DNA from: Streptomyces sp. A0642
GTDB taxonomy: Bacteria > Actinomycetota > Actinomycetes > Streptomycetales > Streptomycetaceae
NCBI RefSeq assembly: GCF_004795105.1
Contig: NZ_SSBL01000015.1
Span: 101,601-165,600 of the forward strand
Length of the DNA: 64,000 bases
Reading direction: 5' to 3'
Under the pieces are notes generated by a model, which was not told the DNA's origin, made no database searches, and saw only the letters and a list, made by a program, of their open reading frames with translations. Positions 60,452 to 64,000 of this stretch are shown here, one piece after another. Each line of letters opens with the position of its first letter. Within the stretch, counting starts at the first letter, position 1. The position numbers were made by a program, and so were the translations under genes.

Positions 60452-60799
60452 ATGCCCGTGATCGACCACCGACGCCGCCGTCTCGGCATCGCCGCCGGGA
60501 CCGCGCTCCTGACCCTCACCGTCGCGGGCTGTTCGGGCCTCGGCCGGACCGCTGTCGGTCCGGTCATCTACACGACCGAGCGGGACGCCGTGATCATGGT
60601 GAACAGCCCCTCGGTGAAGGGATGCCACCGGCTCGCCCCCGCGGGAGCCAAGAAAGTGTTCAACGAGACCCTGATCGACATCATCCTGTACCCCACACGG
60701 GACTGCACCGGCCCGGGCACGACGTACGTCGCAACCACGCTCTCCGACGTCAACGCGCCCAGCGCGCGGCCGTGGCGGAGCTTCACCACGGTGCACTGA
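60452..60799 (+). CDS. Small lipoprotein of unknown function
   Basis: 115 aa with a basic N-region (DHRRRRLG), hydrophobic core and lipobox TVAGC at about residue 27, so predicted to be lipid-anchored outside the membrane. The mature part is GPVIYTTERDAVIMVNSPSVKGCHRLAPAGAKKVFNETLIDIILYPTRDCTGPGTTYVATTLSDVNAPSARPWRSFTTVH, with a Cys pair that could be disulphide-bonded. I do not recognise a named family. ATG 60452 with GACGAGGA upstream. Terminated by an exceptionally long hairpin. Confidence 0.83.
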   Translation: MPVIDHRRRRLGIAAGTALLTLTVAGCSGLGRTAVGPVIYTTERDAVIMVNSPSVKGCHRLAPAGAKKVFNETLIDIILYPTRDCTGPGTTYVATTLSDVNAPSARPWRSFTTVH

Positions 60800-60843
60800 C
60801 CGCCGCAGCTCCCGGGACGCCGGAACTCGGAGCTCCCGGAACC

Positions 60844-60909
60844 CCGGAACGGGCAGGTACCGGGTGCGCGGCCCTGACGGGCGGCGCTCCCGGTACCTGC
60901 CCGTTCCGG
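60844..60909. terminator. Terminator with perfect 21-bp arms between convergent genes
   Basis: Arms at 60844-60864 and 60889-60909 are exactly complementary with a 24-nt loop. It lies between the lipoprotein and DoxX stops and can serve both. Confidence 0.9.
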
Positions 60910-60917
60910 CATCGGCC

Positions 60918-61364
60918 TCACGCACTGCGGCGGACCCGGGCGACCAGGGCCGCCGTTCCGTCCCGGCGGTCCCGGGCGATCAGGACCATCACCACGATGA
61001 GCACCGCGGGCATGACCGCGTTCGGCGGGTCGAGCAGCGTCAACTGGACGATGGACGCGCCGGCCAGCAGTCCGCAGAAGGCGATGGCCGCCACTCCGGC
61101 GAGGACCGGGATCAGCAGCGCGATCGCCCCGGCCGTCTCCAGCCCGCCGATGGCGTACATGGCACCGTGGCCCCAGCCCATCCGGTCGAAGGACTCGACA
61201 GCCGACTCATGGGCGATCAGCTTGGCGACGCCGCTGAAGCCCAGGAACAGGGCGAGGACGTAGCGCGCCACATTCAGCGCGACGGCGCCCCGGCCACGGC
61301 GGCCGGCGGCAGCGGGAGAAGAGGGGGCGGCAGACGCGGATGCGGCCGTCGTGGACTCGGACAT
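60918..61364 (-). CDS. DoxX-like family membrane protein
   Basis: 148 aa. After a ~35-residue Ala/Ser-rich N-terminus come four helices: VALNVARYVLALFLGFSGVAKLI, GAMYAIGGLETAGAIALLIPVLAGVAAIAFC, LLAGASIVQLTLL and AVMPAVLIVVMVLIARDR. The KLIAHESAVESFDRMGWGHGAMYAIGGLETAGAIALL segment is the DoxX/DUF4260-like signature. Members associate with redox or exopolysaccharide enzymes but the function here is unknown. ATG 61364 with GAGGAG upstream. Confidence 0.88.
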   Translation of the reverse strand: MSESTTAASASAAPSSPAAAGRRGRGAVALNVARYVLALFLGFSGVAKLIAHESAVESFDRMGWGHGAMYAIGGLETAGAIALLIPVLAGVAAIAFCGLLAGASIVQLTLLDPPNAVMPAVLIVVMVLIARDRRDGTAALVARVRRSA

Positions 61365-61473
61365 GATGGTCTCCTCGGGGAAGCGGTGCGCGGTGTCGCT
61401 CACACAAGGTCAGACCCCTCACCCGCCGACAACTCATCGCTCCGCCACCCGCGAATCCGCCCCGCCGCCCCCA

Positions 61474-61610
61474 CACTCGGGCGCAGCCCGCACCCGGACG
61501 CGCGCCCCGACCCCCGCCGCCCGAATACTCGGGCACAGCCCGCATCGCACCCGGACGCGCGCCCCGACACCTGCCGCCCGATTACTCGGGCACAGCCCGC
61601 ACCCAGACAC
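61474..61610. repeat. 53-57-bp tandem repeat overlapping the methyltransferase stop codon
   Basis: ACTCGGGC(G/A)CAGCCCGCA.. units start at 61474, 61527 and 61584; the middle unit has an extra TCGCA. The third copy is the real 3' end of the methyltransferase gene (stop TAA, minus strand, 61582-61584); the first two are downstream copies. Confidence 0.85.
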
Positions 61611-62277
61611 CGTCGTCCGTCAGATAGCGGTCCACCCGCAGCCCGGCCGCCTCCAGATATCCCTCGAACTGCTCCTTCGACAGCGGCCGCGAGAGGAAGG
61701 TCTGGGTCCAGCGCGCGTCCGCGAAGTCGTACTCGGCGCGCACCGAACGCACCCCGTCCCCCACCGGCTCGGAGGAGACGATCCGCGTGGTGTACCCGGC
61801 CGGATGGACGCGCTCACGCGGCAGTCGGGCGTGGTAGTCCTCGCCCTCGCGCTGGAGCAGCACCGATCCGCCGTCGCGCACATATCTCCGGCAGGTCCGC
61901 AGCAGCCCGTCCCGCACCTGGTGGTCGCCCGCATGCACCAGGAAGGACGCCAGCATGACCACGTCGAAGGTCTCGTCGCCGAGGTCCAGGGACTCGATGG
62001 GGCTGCACACCGTGCGCGCGCCCCGCACCTGCTCCAGCATCTGCGCCGACTCGTCCACCGCCGTGACGTCGAAGCCCCGGCCGACCAGCGGATGCGTCAC
62101 CCGGCCCGCCCCGCAGCCCAGTTCCAGAATGCTCGCTCCGGCGGGGACGGCCGCTGCGATCACGTCCGGTTCGTCGGCGACGGCCAGGCGGGTGTACAGC
62201 TCGACCGCGCAGCCGTCCGGGGTGATCGCACCGGGCCCCGACCCTGAATACCCCTCACGCACCACTCGTCCACTCAT
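61582..62277 (-). CDS. Class I SAM-dependent methyltransferase
   Basis: 231-aa Rossmann-fold methyltransferase. SAM-binding motif I is ASILELGCGAGRVTHPLVGRGFDVTAVDESAQML (near residue 50; ELGCGAG and the acidic D in AVDES), motif II-like SLDLGDETFDVVMLASFLVHAGDHQVRDGLLRTCRRYVRDGG. The C-terminal half is beta-rich (EYDFADARWTQTFLSRPLSKEQFEGYLEAAGLRVDRYL). Substrate unknown. ATG 62277 (MSGRVVREGY) chosen. Its 3' end is contained in a tandem repeat. Confidence 0.9.
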   Translation of the reverse strand: MSGRVVREGYSGSGPGAITPDGCAVELYTRLAVADEPDVIAAAVPAGASILELGCGAGRVTHPLVGRGFDVTAVDESAQMLEQVRGARTVCSPIESLDLGDETFDVVMLASFLVHAGDHQVRDGLLRTCRRYVRDGGSVLLQREGEDYHARLPRERVHPAGYTTRIVSSEPVGDGVRSVRAEYDFADARWTQTFLSRPLSKEQFEGYLEAAGLRVDRYLTDDGVWVRAVPE

Positions 62278-62576
62278 ACCGGCCGAACGAACGGTCGGCA
62301 CCCGCCGTTCCCCGGCGAGCGGCCGGCACTCGCCGTACCCCCGACCCGCGCACCGTTCCCCGGCCCTCACCCCAACCGCCCGCCGGCTGAGCACCGACGA
62401 CCGGGCGGACGCCCGCGAACCCGGGACCTGCGGACCGCGCCGTCCTCCCAGCTGCGCCGTTCACGATCCGGTGCCGTCCTCCCGCGCCGTGCCGTTCCCA
62501 GCCCACCCCACTTTTTTCCCTCGGATCACCGCATGAGCACCGTCGCGGGTCCATGCTGGGAGGAGAGGCGATCGCG

Positions 62577-62855
62577 ATGCGTACCGGTAACGAACCGACG
62601 ACTGCCCGCAGTCCTCTGCGGATGCGGCTCTGGCTGAGTCTGTGGGGCACGGCCTGGGCGGCATTCGGCCTTATCGCCTTCAGCCTCAACGGCCGGCCCG
62701 GCTGGGCCGCGGCCTGCGGGGTGCTCCTCCTGCTGGTCCTGACCGACCTGGCCGTCGTCGTCCACCGCATGCGTCAGGGCCCGCACTACCAGCCGGGCCG
62801 CACCATCCCGCCGTACGAACCCGATCACGGGAAGTCGGCGCGACGCGAGCGCTGA
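62577..62855 (+). CDS. Small DUF6343-type membrane protein
   Basis: 92 aa. A conserved N-terminus MRTGNEPTTARSPLRMRLWLSLWGTAWAAFGLIAF leads into two membrane helices (RLWLSLWGTAWAAFGLIAFSL and GWAAACGVLLLLVLTDLAVVVHRM) and a cytoplasmic tail with HYQPGRTIPPYEPDHG. This matches my recollection of the streptomycete DUF6343 family; function unknown. GGAGGAGAGG 8 nt upstream of ATG 62577 supports the start. Monocistronic. Confidence 0.85.
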   Translation: MRTGNEPTTARSPLRMRLWLSLWGTAWAAFGLIAFSLNGRPGWAAACGVLLLLVLTDLAVVVHRMRQGPHYQPGRTIPPYEPDHGKSARRER

Positions 62856-62926
62856 GAGCGCGGCGGCGGTACAGGCGCTGGACGTGCGAGCTGGAGCCCT
62901 CAGTCCTCCGCGTCGGTGCGAGCCCG

Positions 62927-63295
62927 TCAGCCCTCCGCGTCGAAGCGGGCCGCCCTCAGATACTCCGGGTTCGGGTCGAGGGCCGCCGCCAGCCGGAAGT
63001 GCCGTCTGGCCCGCTCCGGGTGGCCGGAGCGCTCGAAGGTGCGGGCGAGCGCGAAGTGCGCGAACGCGTTGTCCGGCTCCCGCTCCAGGACCAGTTCGAA
63101 CTCGAGCTCAGCGGGGCGCAGTTGGGCTGCCGCGAAGAAGGCGCGGGCGCGCAGCAGCCGGGCGGCGGTGTTCTCCGGGTGGGAGGCGATCACCGAGTCG
63201 AGCAGGTGGACCGCGCCACGCGGATCGCGCGCGGCGAGAAGCTGCTCAGCCGCGCGGAAGTCGATGACATGGGTTTCCGGGTTCCTCTCGGGCAC
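62927..63295 (-). CDS. Tetratricopeptide repeat protein
   Basis: 122 aa comprising about three TPR units: FRAAEQLLAARDPRGAVHLLDSVIASHPENTAARLLRARAFFAAAQLRPAELEFELVLEREPDNAFAHFALARTFERSGHPERARRHFRLAAALDPNPEYLRAA. Each shows the TPR pattern of small/large residues (for example NAFAHFALARTFERSGHPERA). It is a helical scaffold for protein interactions; the partner is unknown. GTG start at 63295 (VPERNPETHV). Downstream of coaE on the same strand. Confidence 0.92.
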   Translation of the reverse strand: MPERNPETHVIDFRAAEQLLAARDPRGAVHLLDSVIASHPENTAARLLRARAFFAAAQLRPAELEFELVLEREPDNAFAHFALARTFERSGHPERARRHFRLAAALDPNPEYLRAARFDAEG

Positions 63296-63331
63296 AGTCG
63301 CATCCTTCCCTCATCCATCGTCACGTGAACA

Positions 63332-63432
63332 CCGGCCCGGCGTCCCGTGTTCCGCGGCGGGGGTCGGGAAGCCTCGCCTGCCCCGGCCCGGCGTCAGGCC
63401 GCTTCAACTGTCCCGGCCCGGCGTCAGGCGGC
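63332..63432. repeat. Repeats of the coaE stop-codon region
   Basis: CCGGCCCGGCGTC occurs at 63332, 63382 and 63412. The last contains the coaE stop (TCA on the plus strand, 63424-63426). The 63381-63402 copy reproduces GGCGTCAGGC(C/G)GC exactly 30 bp away. Confidence 0.75.
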
Positions 63433-63993
63433 CGCGGCCCGCCGGGTCAGCTCCGCCCAGACCGTGCGGACCTGCGGTTCCAGCGCCGCGAGCGGTCCGT
63501 CGTTGTCGATGACCAGGTCGGCCACCGCACGCCGCTGCTCCCGGGTGGCCTGGGCGGCCATCCTGGCGCGCGCCTCCTGCTCCGTCATCCCGCGCAGGCG
63601 TACGAGCCGGTCGAGCTGGGTCTCCGGCGCCGCGTCGACGACGACGACCAGGTCGTAGAGCGGGGCGAGGCCGTTCTCGGTGAGGAGGGGGACGTCGTGG
63701 ACGACCACGGAATCCGGGCCCGCGGCACGTTCCAGCTCGGCGGAGCGGGCGCCCACCAGCGGGTGGACGATCGCGTTGAGGGCGGCGAGGCGCTCGCTGT
63801 CGGCGAAGACGACCGACCCGAGCTTCGGGCGGTCCAGGGTCCCCTCGGCGGTGAGGATGCCGCTGCCGAACTCCTCGACGACCTCGCGTGCGATCCGGTC
63901 GGCGTCGATCAGGACGGCTCCGTATCCGGCGAGCATCCGGGAGACTTCGCTCTTGCCGGCTCCGATACCACCGGTCAGGCCCACTTTCAGCAT
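63424..63993 (-). CDS. coaE: Dephospho-CoA kinase
   Basis: Final enzyme of coenzyme A synthesis, phosphorylating the 3'-OH of dephospho-CoA. 189 aa: P-loop MLKVGLTGGIGAGKSEVSRML (residues 1-21), LIDADRIAREVV (near 28), the CoA-binding block HPLVGARSAEL, the lid VVHDVPLLTENGLAPLYDLVVVVDAAPETQLDRLVRLRGMTEQEARARMAAQATREQRRAVADLVIDNDG. Complete in the window; ATG 63993. Its 3' end is embedded in a short repeat. In Streptomyces it normally precedes the TPR gene downstream of rpsA. Confidence 0.96.
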   Translation of the reverse strand: MLKVGLTGGIGAGKSEVSRMLAGYGAVLIDADRIAREVVEEFGSGILTAEGTLDRPKLGSVVFADSERLAALNAIVHPLVGARSAELERAAGPDSVVVHDVPLLTENGLAPLYDLVVVVDAAPETQLDRLVRLRGMTEQEARARMAAQATREQRRAVADLVIDNDGPLAALEPQVRTVWAELTRRAAAA

Positions 63994-64000
63994 GGGCGGC

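Overview
The window is a very GC-rich actinobacterial chromosome segment with the gene content and order of Streptomyces. Markers are the sporulation regulator whiA in the order uvrC-rapZ-yvcK-whiA, the pentose-phosphate operon tkt-tal-zwf-opcA-pgl beside ctaA/ctaB, the gap-pgk-tpiA-secG block, a second RbpA-type protein, a mycothiol-dependent enzyme and many GTG/TTG starts. No phage, IS element, CRISPR array or rRNA operon was seen, so this looks like core chromosome.

Layout. 1-5.0 kb: 3' part of a SufR-type Fe-S regulator, an ABC exporter, and the haem-A genes ctaA and ctaB. 5.5-12.1 kb: tightly coupled pentose-phosphate operon. 12.2-20.0 kb: two PH-domain membrane proteins behind pgi, an RbpA-like protein, secG, and tpiA/pgk/gap. 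20.3-25.5 kb: whiA/yvcK/rapZ/uvrC with overlapping stops and starts. 25.6-28.7 kb: secreted papain-like protease with a membrane-anchored partner, an HTH regulator with striking palindromes, and a Rieske lipoprotein. 28.9-40 kb: uvrA, two small enzymes, a TerC transporter behind an apparent yybP-ykoY Mn2+ riboswitch, two TerD-type proteins, and uvrB. 40-51.3 kb: MHYT sensor, glycerophosphodiesterase, Ogt, MFS exporter, cupins, pseudouridine catabolism (psuG/psuK), and an HxlR regulator divergent from an aminotransferase. 51.3-52.4 kb: two tandem RNA loci that fold only as circularly permuted tRNAs, downstream of a gene I do not recognise. 52.6-58.7 kb: small exported proteins, a decayed gene pair, and a SWIM protein/SNF2 helicase operon. 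59-64 kb: SPFH protein, lipoprotein, DoxX, methyltransferase, DUF6343, TPR protein and coaE.

Three things stand out. First, on the minus strand at 51,364-51,658 there are two RNAs in which the T-arm and acceptor 3' strand precede the acceptor 5' strand and D-arm of the same tRNA; both acceptor stems pair perfectly. The nearest described relatives are YrlA-type Y RNAs, but no Ro60/TROVE gene is in the window. Second, at least six genes carry short tandem repeats just downstream that include copies of their own stop-codon region, as if 3' ends are recurrently duplicated. Third, several genes show a -10 hexamer about 7 nt before the start codon, suggesting widespread leaderless transcription; in sufR a CAAC-N6-GTTG operator overlaps the start codon itself.

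Coordinates of starts are my choices from ribosome-binding sites, overlaps and family lengths; alternatives are given where real doubt exists. Family assignments are from recognised motifs and memory of Streptomyces orthologues, with no search run.
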